From Gluconobacter cadivus (lineage in GTDB: Bacteria; Pseudomonadota; Alphaproteobacteria; Acetobacterales; Acetobacteraceae), in contig NZ_JABCQI010000007.1 in NCBI RefSeq assembly GCF_015244745.1, forward strand, positions 1 to 64,000: a stretch of 64,000 nt of DNA. Reading direction: 5' to 3'. Made by a program: the position numbers and the translations under genes. Positions 24,988 to 33,577 of the stretch are shown one piece after another (position 1 is the stretch's first letter; each line of letters begins with the position of its first letter). The notes under the pieces were generated by a model that saw only the letters and a list, made by a program, of their open reading frames with translations, was not told the origin of the DNA and did not search any database.

Positions 24988-27684
24988 TCAGAAATTTGCG
25001 TCAATTCGCCCGAAGTAATAGCCGCCATTGATCGGCACCTGCACGGAATCCTGATCGTACTGGCTTCCTTCCGCCACCTTGAGCTGCTGCGAAACTTCAC
25101 GCGGACGCACATTGAAAATATTGTTCGCCCCCACCGCGACATGCAGGTTTTTATTGATCCGGTAGCCGATCTGAAGATCGGTCAACCAGCGCGGCGTATT
25201 CTTGAACTGGGAAAAGCAACTGCTGGAATAGCGCAGGGCCCCACCCGATGGACAGGTTGCCGATGCCGGCGTCCAGTCCTGATATTCAAGCATTTCCGTA
25301 GTCTCGCCATAGCGTGTCTGACGCACATTGATATCCCAGTTTCCAACCTTCCACAGCGCGCTCAGAATGATCTTGCTCCGCGGATAAGCGGTCGTGAGAT
25401 AGCCAATTGTCTGGGCATTCAGCAGCGGCTTTCCAAGCAGGGACGTTCCGTTGTGATGAAGGCGCGTCCGGTTCAGGTTCAGCGCCATACCCAGATTCAG
25501 CGTGCCGTAATCGGGACGAAAGCGGAATGTATAATCAGCCTTGATATCAAGACCCTGCGTCCGCGTGCTGGCACCATTGGACAGGTAATAAGCGTTGAAG
25601 TCGGAAACCTTGGTTGCTGCCGCGGGAATGGCAAAACCGAAATTATTGATCGCTTCAAGAGCTTCTTCTCCAGAAACGGTTCCGCCCTGCACAATCCGGT
25701 CCCTAAGATTGATCTGATAAACATCCGCCTCGACATGGAAACCGTTTACCGGTTCAAGAACAACACCGCCGCTGGCGTTGGTGGATCTTTCAGGCTTGAG
25801 TGGGGATGCTCCCAGGATCTTTGCCGCTTCGGAACTGACGGGCAGCAGGCCGCGCACACTGTCCGTATAGACATTCATCCGGCTGAAATGCTCTTCTTGA
25901 AGCGTCGGTGCCCGAAAGCCGTTACTGATCGTTCCACGCACTGCGATCCGGCGTGAAAAATCATACCGGGCGGAAATCTTGCCGGTCTCGGTATCCTGTG
26001 TGTCCGTATAATATTCATATCGACCTGCCAGATCGATCTGGAGATGTTTGATCGGATGCAGGTTGACGTCCACATACCCGGCCCAGACGTCACGCGACCA
26101 TTTCCCAGCACTTTGCGGCGGGATGCCGGCATGTCCTTCCGCACCGCCTGTCTGATAGGAGTCCGGATTGCCAGAAACGAGCTGATATTCGTCCATGCGC
26201 TGTTCGGCGCCGAAAGAGAGGCCAATGGGAAAAGCATGTCCGATCATGAACTGTCGGCGGAAATCAAGATTATTGGTCCATTGGGCATTTTTCTCGGTGT
26301 AATCCCAGAACTTGGTTGGAGAATATCCGCAGCCGTTCTGTGAATATCGGGAGGACGTCGTATCCACCGCATTACAGTTCGCAGCCAGCATCCCGAGATT
26401 GATGGAGTCTTTCTCCGAAATACGGTCAGAGTCCGCCCCCCATGTCGTGGACAGATCCCAGTCAAATCCGAGGAAATGACGCCCCTTCAGACCGAGCGTG
26501 GCGGAATAGTCGTTTTCATCAATCTGGGTGATGGGTTCAACACCATTCGGATACATGGTTGTCGCGCCCGAAGGCCAGTCCAGATCAGGATATTCATACC
26601 CTTCCAGAATTTCGGCATGGCGATGGGCGTAAATGACCTGACCGTAGAAATCGATATTGTCCGTGACAGACTTCCCGAAATCGATCCCGAGATTTTCGCG
26701 GGTTTCTTCCGGAGTATTGGTATAGTTATTAACCTTGCCTGTATTGGCCTTCGCTCCTGGGACAACACCCGCATAATAACCTGACGTATCAGCTCCAGCC
26801 GGCCAGTATCCGAGCATGCCGTGATCCTGGGAATACGCTACCATATGGTCTGTGTGATAAACCTGACCACTGATATGCATATATCCGTCATTACCCAGCT
26901 TCAGCCCGCCATCGGCATTGAACTGGTACTGCCAGCCATCGCCGTTATAGGCATTGGCGCCTGTCTGGCCGCTCAGGTTCAGTCCATGATCCTGCTTTTT
27001 CGTTATGACGTTGACCACACCTGCAATCGCATCCGATCCGTACATGGCCGCTGCGCCATCCTCAAGGATTTCGATATGATCGATCATGTTCGATGGGATC
27101 ATGTTCAGATCCACAGAAGATGAAGCGAATTCCGGTCCTGATTTCTGCACGATATTGGCTGTCGAATGACGGCGCTTGCCGTTCACCAGAACCAGAACCT
27201 CGTTCGGATCCAGACCGCGCATTTCAATGAACGACGTCAAGGCGTTTGTATTATGCCCACGCGGCGTTACTTCCAGTGACGGATAGAGCCGCGCAAGAGC
27301 ATCCGAAGTATTCATGGAACCGGACTGGGCAAGTTTTGCACCTGAAACCACGACGACTGGGCTCATGCTCTGCCGAGCACGCACATTCGTCGAACGCGTT
27401 CCCGTCACAATAACTTGCTCGTCTTTCGGGATAGGCTGATTTTCGGCAATATTCGCCTGCCTCGACAAGACCATCGCAGCAGCCCGGCGCTTTTTGCCAT
27501 CCTGCGCGACAGATGCTGGCTGAACCTGACGCGTCCGCCCTTCGGCAGCGACATGTCGTTTTTTGCTGACAGGCACCTGCGTCGTCGGCAGGTTCCCTGA
27601 AGACGCGGCAGAAGCTGTCTGCGCCATGAAAAACGGCGAGGTACAGGCCGACGTCGCGACGAGCAGAAACATGGCTCTACGCAT
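24988..27684 (-). CDS. TonB-dependent receptor in the phosphonate locus
   Basis: 898 residues. The signal peptide is clear (M-R-R-A-M-F-L-L..., cleavage after T-A-S-A), preceded by GGAGAA 6 bases before the ATG. A TonB box-like E-Q-V-I-V-T-G-T lies near residue 90. The plug carries M-R-G-L-D-P-N-E-V-L-V-L-V-N-G-K-R and the barrel ends G-R-I-D-A-N-F. It is co-transcribed with the phosphonate acetyltransferase and divergent from phnG. This position makes a phosphonate or phosphonate complex the most probable cargo. It belongs to the N-G-K-R/S-S-V-D-L-N subclass, which handles organic ligands in many bacteria. Confidence 0.9.
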   Translation of the reverse strand: MRRAMFLLVATSACTSPFFMAQTASAASSGNLPTTQVPVSKKRHVAAEGRTRQVQPASVAQDGKKRRAAAMVLSRQANIAENQPIPKDEQVIVTGTRSTNVRARQSMSPVVVVSGAKLAQSGSMNTSDALARLYPSLEVTPRGHNTNALTSFIEMRGLDPNEVLVLVNGKRRHSTANIVQKSGPEFASSSVDLNMIPSNMIDHIEILEDGAAAMYGSDAIAGVVNVITKKQDHGLNLSGQTGANAYNGDGWQYQFNADGGLKLGNDGYMHISGQVYHTDHMVAYSQDHGMLGYWPAGADTSGYYAGVVPGAKANTGKVNNYTNTPEETRENLGIDFGKSVTDNIDFYGQVIYAHRHAEILEGYEYPDLDWPSGATTMYPNGVEPITQIDENDYSATLGLKGRHFLGFDWDLSTTWGADSDRISEKDSINLGMLAANCNAVDTTSSRYSQNGCGYSPTKFWDYTEKNAQWTNNLDFRRQFMIGHAFPIGLSFGAEQRMDEYQLVSGNPDSYQTGGAEGHAGIPPQSAGKWSRDVWAGYVDVNLHPIKHLQIDLAGRYEYYTDTQDTETGKISARYDFSRRIAVRGTISNGFRAPTLQEEHFSRMNVYTDSVRGLLPVSSEAAKILGASPLKPERSTNASGGVVLEPVNGFHVEADVYQINLRDRIVQGGTVSGEEALEAINNFGFAIPAAATKVSDFNAYYLSNGASTRTQGLDIKADYTFRFRPDYGTLNLGMALNLNRTRLHHNGTSLLGKPLLNAQTIGYLTTAYPRSKIILSALWKVGNWDINVRQTRYGETTEMLEYQDWTPASATCPSGGALRYSSSCFSQFKNTPRWLTDLQIGYRINKNLHVAVGANNIFNVRPREVSQQLKVAEGSQYDQDSVQVPINGGYYFGRIDANF

Positions 27685-27795
27685 CGTAATTCTCCAAAAG
27701 AAATCGCTCAGAAGCGAAACGATGAATGTTCGAACCGCATAAAGACGGATTCTCTTGGTATCGTGTATGAATAAATTATGAATGAATCTATAAAC

Positions 27796-27844
27796 TAGAC
27801 AACAATAGCTTGTTGTCTATCCTTTACAACAAATATATGTTGTA
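27796..27844. promoter_or_regulatory. Tandem palindrome array ACAACA-N6-TGTTGT between the TBDR and phnG
   Basis: Two inverted repeats lie 27 bp apart, centre to centre: TAGACAACA / TGTTGTCTA (27796-27804, 27811-27819) and TACAACA / TGTTGTA (27825-27831, 27838-27844), each with a 6-bp AT-rich spacer. The core ACAACA-N6-TGTTGT is identical in both. The array sits in the shared promoter region of the divergent phosphonate operons and is not a Pho box. It most likely binds a dimeric regulator cooperatively. Confidence 0.65.
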
Positions 27845-27926
27845 TAGTTATTTTGGTTTCATATTTCTTTAATAAATATTTTCTTCACAATTTTCTTCTT
27901 CAATGCAGAATAAGTCCGTTCTTTTC

Positions 27927-27950
27927 ATGTTGGTTCGCCCAACATCTTTT
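27927..27950 (+). terminator. Hairpin plus T-run in the phnG leader
   Basis: ATGTTGG and CCAACAT form a 7-bp stem with a 5-base loop, followed at once by CTTTTTG... It has the form of a weak intrinsic terminator yet lies 20-40 bases upstream of the phnG start, so it could act as an attenuator in the operon leader. The stem is short and only moderately GC-rich. Confidence 0.3.
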
Positions 27951-27968
27951 TGTCTGCATGAGGTCGCG

Positions 27969-28427
27969 ATGACCGTTGATTTCTCTCCTGTCCCTAAACG
28001 GCAATTCTGGATGGGTCTTCTCGCGCGTGCCGAACCCGAGGTTCTGGTGCAGCATCTCCAACAGGTCGAACCCCTGCCGTCCTTTACCGTTCTGCGTCGT
28101 CCGGAAACCGGTCTGAGCATGGTGCGAGGACGCGTTGGAGCGGATGGAGAAGCCTTTAATTTCATTGAAGCGACGCTGACACGCGCCAGTGTGACCGACC
28201 AGAATGGCTATACCGGGCACAGCTATATTCTCGGCCGCAACGAAGAGCATGCCGTTGTTGCGGCACGGCTGGATGCCGCCCTTCAGAACGCGACGCTGCG
28301 GGCGGGGTTGATGACGATGGTGATCGAACCTCTTCAGACCCTCGAAACCGCCCGTCACGCGGCCATTGAGGCCCGTGCGGCAGAGACTGAAGTCCGCTTT
28401 TTCACCATGGCAACGGGGCGTCTATGA
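27969..28427 (+). CDS. phnG: C-P lyase subunit PhnG
   Basis: 152 residues, the E. coli length. The start at M-T-V-D-F is chosen because it has GAGG at 5-base spacing and the N-terminus R-Q-F-W-M-G-L-L-A-R-A matches PhnG; an in-frame ATG 66 bases upstream would add unrelated residues. PhnG is part of the PhnGHIJ core complex, where with PhnI it transfers alkylphosphonate onto ribose in place of adenine. The stop overlaps phnH by 4 bp. Confidence 0.93.
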   Translation: MTVDFSPVPKRQFWMGLLARAEPEVLVQHLQQVEPLPSFTVLRRPETGLSMVRGRVGADGEAFNFIEATLTRASVTDQNGYTGHSYILGRNEEHAVVAARLDAALQNATLRAGLMTMVIEPLQTLETARHAAIEARAAETEVRFFTMATGRL

Positions 28428-28996
28428 CCGTCATGTTCCCTGGCCTCCGCGACAGCCACGAGGCCCAGCGCACTTTCCGCGCGCTGCTCAATGCCCTCGC
28501 CCATCCTGGTCGCCCGCAGACCCTTCCCCGGCCCGAAAGAATGCCGGAGGGATATCCGGCCTCCATAATCGGGCTGCTATCCCTGCTGGACGCGACCGTC
28601 ACCGTTGGCTTTCCCGCCGTGCTCGCCGATCTGGAGCGCTGGCTGGTTTTTCATACCGGGACGTCTGTCGCCCCGATGGAGCGCGCCGATTTCATTTATG
28701 TCCCGCAGGGTTATGCCCGCCCTCCTCTGGCATCCCTGCGGCAGGGCGCTCTGGATGCGCCGGAAACAAGCGCCACGCTGATACTGGAAATTCCCTCGTT
28801 TTCCGCCGGTAATGCGCTGGAACTGACCGGCCCGGGAATTCAGGCCAGCGAGATTATCAGGCCCGTTCTGGATTGCGGTCTGCTTTCCGAATGGCAGCGC
28901 CAGTCCGGCCTTTTTCCGCGTGGCGTGGACATCTTCCTTCTGTGCGGCACAGATGTGATCGGTCTGCCGCGCAGCACAGCCATCCGGGAGGTCTGA
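28424..28996 (+). CDS. phnH: C-P lyase subunit PhnH
   Basis: 190 residues, as in E. coli PhnH. The P-G-x-x-D-x-x-x-A-Q-R-T-F-R N-terminal segment and the central P-E-x-x-x-x-P-A-S-I-I-G-L-L pattern are typical of this PLP-transferase-like but cofactor-free fold. PhnH is a structural subunit of the PhnGHIJ complex. The ATGA overlap with phnG keeps translation coupled, and phnI follows after 2 bases. Confidence 0.93.
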   Translation: MTVMFPGLRDSHEAQRTFRALLNALAHPGRPQTLPRPERMPEGYPASIIGLLSLLDATVTVGFPAVLADLERWLVFHTGTSVAPMERADFIYVPQGYARPPLASLRQGALDAPETSATLILEIPSFSAGNALELTGPGIQASEIIRPVLDCGLLSEWQRQSGLFPRGVDIFLLCGTDVIGLPRSTAIREV

Positions 28997-28998
28997 CC

Positions 28999-30120
28999 AT
29001 GGCATTTGTTGCAACCAAAGGCGGCGAAGAGGCGATTGCCGCAGCCCATGCCTGGCGTGCCGATCGCCGGCATGGTGATGGTCAAGGCTGCACGCTCAAA
29101 CAGGCCGCCACGAGTTTCGGACGCGCCATTGACCGCGTGATGGCCGAAGGCGCGCTCTATGATCCGGACCTTGCGGCCCGCGCCCTGCTTCAGGCCGAAG
29201 GAGATCTGGTGGAGGCGGCGTTTCTCCTGCGCTCTTTCCGCGCCACACGTCCCCGTCTGGTCGACAGTCTGCCTGTCGAGACGGGAAACATGCGGGTCCA
29301 GCGTCGCGTCTCGGCGATTTTCAAGGATCTCCCGGGCGGCCAGCGCCTCGGCCCGACAACGGATTATTCGCATCGCCTGTTCGAAGCTGACGATGGTGAG
29401 CAGCGGTTCGAACCAACCCTGACCGCCCCACCTGCCGAAACACCGTGCAGAATACCCGGGGCCATTAGAATTCTGGGCGAAGAAGCCCTGCTTGAGGGCG
29501 TTCCCCTGCCGCATGACGCAGATCTGCCGCCCGATCTCTCAACCACACCGCTCCGTTTCCCGGCGGAACGCCGGGTTCGCCTTCAGGCGCTGGCACGCGG
29601 CGACGAGGGGTTTCTGCTCTCCCTCGCCTATTCGACGCAGCGGGGATACGGAAATACGCATCCTTTCGTCGGTGAACTGCGGATGGGGGAAGTGCCCGTC
29701 ACAATTGCCCCGCCGGAACTGGGTTTTGAAATCGATATCGGCAGCATCGTCGTCACCGAATGCCAGATGGTCAACCAGTTCAACGGCTCCAAGGTCGCGC
29801 CACCGCAGTTCACGCGTGGCTATGGCCTGAGTATCGGACATGCGGACCGGCGCGCCATGTCCATGGCGCTCGTGGAGCGTGCCCTGCGTGCGGAAGAACT
29901 TGGGGAAAGCACGGGCAATCCCGCGCAGGATCCGGAATTCGTGCTCTCCCACTGCGACAGCATTCAGGCGACGGGCTTCGTGGAGCATCTCAAACTGCCC
30001 CATTATGTGGACTTCCAGAGCGAACTGGAAATCGTCCGCGCCATTCGCGCTGAAGCGACCATGCCCACACAGCACAGGCCGACACAGCACAGACAGGAGG
30101 CCGACGATGATCTCGTATAA
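28999..30120 (+). CDS. phnI: C-P lyase nucleosidase subunit PhnI
   Basis: 373 residues starting at M-A-F-V-A-T-K-G-G-E-E-A-I, the conserved PhnI N-terminus. Longer in-frame extensions run through phnH and are not real. PhnI has purine nucleosidase activity and with PhnG, PhnH and PhnL makes ribose-1-phosphonate-5-triphosphate from ATP. The conserved C-terminal H-x-D-x-x-Q-A-T-G-F-V-E-H-L-K-L-P-H-Y-V-D-F-Q pattern is present (with C in place of the second residue). Its 3' end overlaps phnJ by 14 bases. Confidence 0.93.
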   Translation: MAFVATKGGEEAIAAAHAWRADRRHGDGQGCTLKQAATSFGRAIDRVMAEGALYDPDLAARALLQAEGDLVEAAFLLRSFRATRPRLVDSLPVETGNMRVQRRVSAIFKDLPGGQRLGPTTDYSHRLFEADDGEQRFEPTLTAPPAETPCRIPGAIRILGEEALLEGVPLPHDADLPPDLSTTPLRFPAERRVRLQALARGDEGFLLSLAYSTQRGYGNTHPFVGELRMGEVPVTIAPPELGFEIDIGSIVVTECQMVNQFNGSKVAPPQFTRGYGLSIGHADRRAMSMALVERALRAEELGESTGNPAQDPEFVLSHCDSIQATGFVEHLKLPHYVDFQSELEIVRAIRAEATMPTQHRPTQHRQEADDDLV

Positions 30121-30949
30121 TTTCGCCTATCTCGATGAACAGACCAAACGCAGCATCCGTCGCGCCCTGCTCAAGGCCGTCGCCGTCCCCGGCTGGCAGA
30201 TCCCTTTCGGCAGCCGGGAAATGCCTCTGCCCTATGGCTGGGGAACAGGCGGAATTCAGGTCACGGCGTCTGTCATCGGTGAGACGGATCGATTGAAGGT
30301 CATCGATCAGGGTGCGGATGACACGACAAACGCAGTGGCGATCGCGTCTTTCTTCAAACGGATGACGGGAGTGGACATTACGACGCGCACCGCTGATGCC
30401 ACGATTATCCAGACCCGGCACCGCATTCCCGAACATCCGCTGACGGAAAACCAGATCATCGTCTATCAGGTTCCACAGCCCGAACCCCTCTGGCGCCTCA
30501 TTCCTGAGCGGCCCGTCGCCATGCGCGCCCATGCGCTCGGGGATTACGGCACGATGTACGTCAAGCTCTACGAAGACATTACCCGTTTCGGCCGTGTCGC
30601 CAGCGCCTATGAACATCCCGTCATGGTTGGAGACCGGGTGTTGATGTCCCCCAGCCCCATTCCGGCTTTTGATAACCCGAAAATGGACCGTATGCCCGCG
30701 CTTCAGCTCTTTGGCGCCGGGCGCGAGCGGCGCCTGTATGCCGTACCGCCCTACACCTCCGTACGGTCGCTGGATTTCAGCGACCATCCGTTTCACCCGG
30801 GACGTGCGGACGGCACATGCACACTCTGTGGCAGCACGACCAGCTATCTGGATGAAATCATCATGGATGATCAGGGAACGCGCCGTTTCGTGTGCTCGGA
30901 TACGGATTACTGCTCTGAAAGGCAGGATGCAAAAGAGGTCACGCCATGA
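30107..30949 (+). CDS. phnJ: C-P lyase radical SAM subunit PhnJ
   Basis: 280 residues, beginning M-I-S-Y-N-F-A-Y-L-D-E-Q after an AGGAGG inside the end of phnI. The Fe-S ligands keep the special PhnJ spacing C-x2-C-x21-C-x5-C near the C-terminus (C-T-L-C ... V-C-S-D-T-D-Y-C), and the catalytic Gly region G-T-G-G-I-Q is present. The enzyme cleaves the carbon-phosphorus bond of alkyl-ribose-phosphonate by a glycyl/thiyl radical, releasing alkane and cyclic ribose phosphate. All ligands are intact. Confidence 0.95.
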   Translation: MISYNFAYLDEQTKRSIRRALLKAVAVPGWQIPFGSREMPLPYGWGTGGIQVTASVIGETDRLKVIDQGADDTTNAVAIASFFKRMTGVDITTRTADATIIQTRHRIPEHPLTENQIIVYQVPQPEPLWRLIPERPVAMRAHALGDYGTMYVKLYEDITRFGRVASAYEHPVMVGDRVLMSPSPIPAFDNPKMDRMPALQLFGAGRERRLYAVPPYTSVRSLDFSDHPFHPGRADGTCTLCGSTTSYLDEIIMDDQGTRRFVCSDTDYCSERQDAKEVTP

Positions 30950-31713
30950 GCATCCTTCTTCAAGCTACAGGGCTGAACAAACGTTTTCAGAATATCGATG
31001 CCCTCGACAATGTGTCCCTTACCGTCAGCCGTCGCGAAATCCTTGCGGTTGTCGGCGAAAGCGGGTCCGGGAAATCCACGCTTTTAGCCACGCTTGCGGG
31101 GCTTCAGACCGCGGATGCAGGGCGCATCACCTATTACGGTGGAGACCGGCCGTGGGATATCGGCGATATGGACGAGATGCAGCTTCGCCGCCTGCAACGC
31201 ACGCAGTGGGGTTTCATTCACCAGAATGCCCGCGCGGCCCTGCGGCTGGATGTCAGCGCCGGAGGCAATATCGGTGAACGGCTCATGATGAATGGCGCCC
31301 GCAACTACGGTGACATTCGCGAGACCGCCGCCCGCTGGCTGGATGAGGTCGAAATCGGCCGCGAGCGCATCGACGAAATGCCTCTGAACTTTTCCGGCGG
31401 CATGCTCCAGCGCCTTCAGATCGCTGCCACGCTCGTCACCAGCCCCGAACTCGTTTTCATGGACGAGCCGACGACCGGACTCGATGTTTCGGTGCAGGCC
31501 CGTGTGCTCGATCTGATCCGCAACCTCGTTCACAAACTCGATGTCGCGACGATCATCGTCACCCACGACCTTGGCGTGGCGCGCCTTCTGGCGGACCGTA
31601 CGGTCGTCATGCAGGGAGGCGCAATCGTCGAACATGGTCTGACCGATCAGGTTCTGGACGATCCGCAACATCCCTACACCCAGCTTCTCGTATCCTCGGT
31701 GCTGCCCTCATGA
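30946..31713 (+). CDS. phnK: C-P lyase ABC-type ATPase PhnK
   Basis: 255 residues of the ABC ATPase fold: Walker A G-E-S-G-S-G-K-S-T near residue 37, signature L-N-F-S-G-G-M-L-Q-R near 145, Walker B L-V-F-M-D-E-P-T-T-G-L-D near 167. PhnK docks onto the PhnGHIJ core rather than a membrane permease and is needed for phosphonate use. The start is the ATG overlapping the phnJ stop. Confidence 0.93.
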   Translation: MSILLQATGLNKRFQNIDALDNVSLTVSRREILAVVGESGSGKSTLLATLAGLQTADAGRITYYGGDRPWDIGDMDEMQLRRLQRTQWGFIHQNARAALRLDVSAGGNIGERLMMNGARNYGDIRETAARWLDEVEIGRERIDEMPLNFSGGMLQRLQIAATLVTSPELVFMDEPTTGLDVSVQARVLDLIRNLVHKLDVATIIVTHDLGVARLLADRTVVMQGGAIVEHGLTDQVLDDPQHPYTQLLVSSVLPS

Positions 31714-32438
31714 CGACTTCTCATTCCGGGCCGCTGGCCATTGATGCCGCCGACCTGCACAAACGTTTCGTTCTCCATCTTCAGGGCGGACTGGAACTCG
31801 ACGTCCTGCGCGGAGCCAATCTGAAGGTGCAGCCCGGCGCGTGTATTGCCCTTGTGGGGCCGTCCGGTGCCGGGAAATCCAGTCTGATGCGCGCCCTGTA
31901 TGGCAATTACAGGATTGATTCCGGCTCCATCCGGATTGCCCATGATGGGGGGATGGTCGATATCGCATCCGCCTCACCCGCGGAAATCCTCGCGGTCCGT
32001 CAACGCTCTTTGGGGTATGTCTCGCAGTTTCTGCGGGCCATTCCACGCCTCAGCGCCCTGGATGTCGTCGCCAGTTCCGCCATTGCGCGTGGTATCGACG
32101 AAAACGAGGCACGGCGTCAGGCCGGAGCAATGCTGGAACGCCTGCGCATTCCCGCCGCTCTGCATACCCTGCCGCCCATTACCTTTTCGGGCGGAGAACA
32201 GCAGCGCGTCAATCTGGCCCGCAGTTTCATCTGCGACTGGCCGACCCTCCTGCTCGATGAGCCCACGGCCTCCCTCGACCCCACAAGCCGCGATACGGTC
32301 TGTGACCTGATCGCCGAAGCCTGCAACCGCGGGTCAGCCATTGTCGCCATCGTTCACGATCCCGCACTCCGCGACCGCATCGCCGACCGTAGCGTGCGGC
32401 TCGAAAACGGCGCCACCCTTGAGGAAATCCCTGCATGA
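31710..32438 (+). CDS. phnL: C-P lyase ABC-type ATPase PhnL
   Basis: 242 residues, second ABC ATPase of the C-P lyase set: Walker A G-P-S-G-A-G-K-S-S near residue 50, signature F-S-G-G-E-Q-Q-R-V near 155, Walker B T-L-L-L-D-E-P-T-A-S-L-D near 178. PhnL joins PhnK on the core complex and supports the first, ATP-consuming step. It overlaps phnK and phnM by 4 bp on each side. Confidence 0.93.
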   Translation: MTTSHSGPLAIDAADLHKRFVLHLQGGLELDVLRGANLKVQPGACIALVGPSGAGKSSLMRALYGNYRIDSGSIRIAHDGGMVDIASASPAEILAVRQRSLGYVSQFLRAIPRLSALDVVASSAIARGIDENEARRQAGAMLERLRIPAALHTLPPITFSGGEQQRVNLARSFICDWPTLLLDEPTASLDPTSRDTVCDLIAEACNRGSAIVAIVHDPALRDRIADRSVRLENGATLEEIPA

Positions 32439-33577
32439 CCCGACTGATCAATGCACGTCTCGTCCTTCCGCACACCATCCTCGACGGCGACCTGACGTTT
32501 GATGATACGGGCATTATCGCCCCGGCAGCGACCACATCAGACCCTGCCGGGGATGTGCTGGACTGCGAGGGTGACTTCATCATCCCCGGCATCATCGACC
32601 TGCACACCGACAATCTTGAACGTCAGGTCCTGCCGCGCGTCAACGCGCGCTGGCCGTCGCGCTCGGCCTTCATTGCCCATGATGCGCAATGCGCCGTCGC
32701 AGGGGTCACAACCGTGTTCGACTCCCTCAGCCTGGGCGACATCAATGGCCGCGACCGGATCCAGACCTTCGAGGACGGAATCGACGATCTGGCGGAACTG
32801 TCTGCTGCCGGTGTCCTGCGGGCGGAACATCTCCTGCATCTGCGCTGCGAACTGATCGCGCCGGAAATGCAGGAACTGTTCGAGATGGTCCGGGACGACA
32901 AACGTCTCAAGCCGATCCTGCGTCTGGTCAGCCTCATGGATCACTCTCCGGGCGTGGGCCAGTACGCCGATATCGCCCGCTGGCGGAAAGGACGACTGGG
33001 CGACGGCCTGACCGAAATCGAGATCGATGTCTCCCTTGAGGAAATCCGCGCCAACCGGATCGAGCATCTGGAAAAGAACAGGGCCTATGTGCAGTCGTTC
33101 TGCCGCGAAAATCATGTCGCTCTGGCGTCCCATGACGATCGTCTCGAAGAGGAAGTGAACCGGAATCACGCGGATGGAATTTCCATCGCGGAATTTCCCG
33201 TTTCCATGACGGCAGCACGCTGTGCCCACGCCCTGAACATGGATGTCATTGCCGGAGCCCCCAATATCGTGCGTGGGGGGTCGCATTCCGGAAACGTGAA
33301 TGCGATGGATCTGATCCGCGCGGGACTGGTGACGGCTCTCGCCTCCGACTATGTGCCATCCGCCATGCTGGAAGCCGCCTTCTGCTGTGTGAACCAGAAT
33401 GCCCTTCCTCTTCCCGACGCCATCCGCCTGATCACGGACGGACCAGCCCGGATTGCTGGCCTGACCGACCGGGGACGGATCGAAGCCGGTCATCGCGCGG
33501 ATCTCGTTCAGGTGCATGTCCATGATGGCCTGCCCATCGTGCGTCGTGTCTGGGTAGGAGGGCGCCGTGTCGTCTGA
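32435..33577 (+). CDS. phnM: Alpha-D-ribose 1-methylphosphonate 5-triphosphate diphosphatase PhnM
   Basis: 380 residues of the amidohydrolase superfamily. The metal-binding motif is D-L-H-T-D near residue 55, followed by N-L-E-R-Q-V-L-P-R typical of PhnM; S-H-D-D is near 230 and the last metal Asp is in S-D-Y-V-P near 307. PhnM removes pyrophosphate from the triphosphate intermediate, giving the PhnJ substrate. It shares 11 bases with the following gene. Confidence 0.93.
   Translation: MTRLINARLVLPHTILDGDLTFDDTGIIAPAATTSDPAGDVLDCEGDFIIPGIIDLHTDNLERQVLPRVNARWPSRSAFIAHDAQCAVAGVTTVFDSLSLGDINGRDRIQTFEDGIDDLAELSAAGVLRAEHLLHLRCELIAPEMQELFEMVRDDKRLKPILRLVSLMDHSPGVGQYADIARWRKGRLGDGLTEIEIDVSLEEIRANRIEHLEKNRAYVQSFCRENHVALASHDDRLEEEVNRNHADGISIAEFPVSMTAARCAHALNMDVIAGAPNIVRGGSHSGNVNAMDLIRAGLVTALASDYVPSAMLEAAFCCVNQNALPLPDAIRLITDGPARIAGLTDRGRIEAGHRADLVQVHVHDGLPIVRRVWVGGRRVV

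Noticed and set aside
24706..25956. 416-residue plus-strand frame opposite the acetyltransferase and TBDR
   Set aside because: It spans two genes on the other strand and its translation has no domain pattern.
27685..27968. Pho box controlling the phosphonate operons
   Set aside because: I looked for tandem CTGTCAT-like elements with 11-bp periodicity and found only the ACAACA/TGTTGT palindromes.
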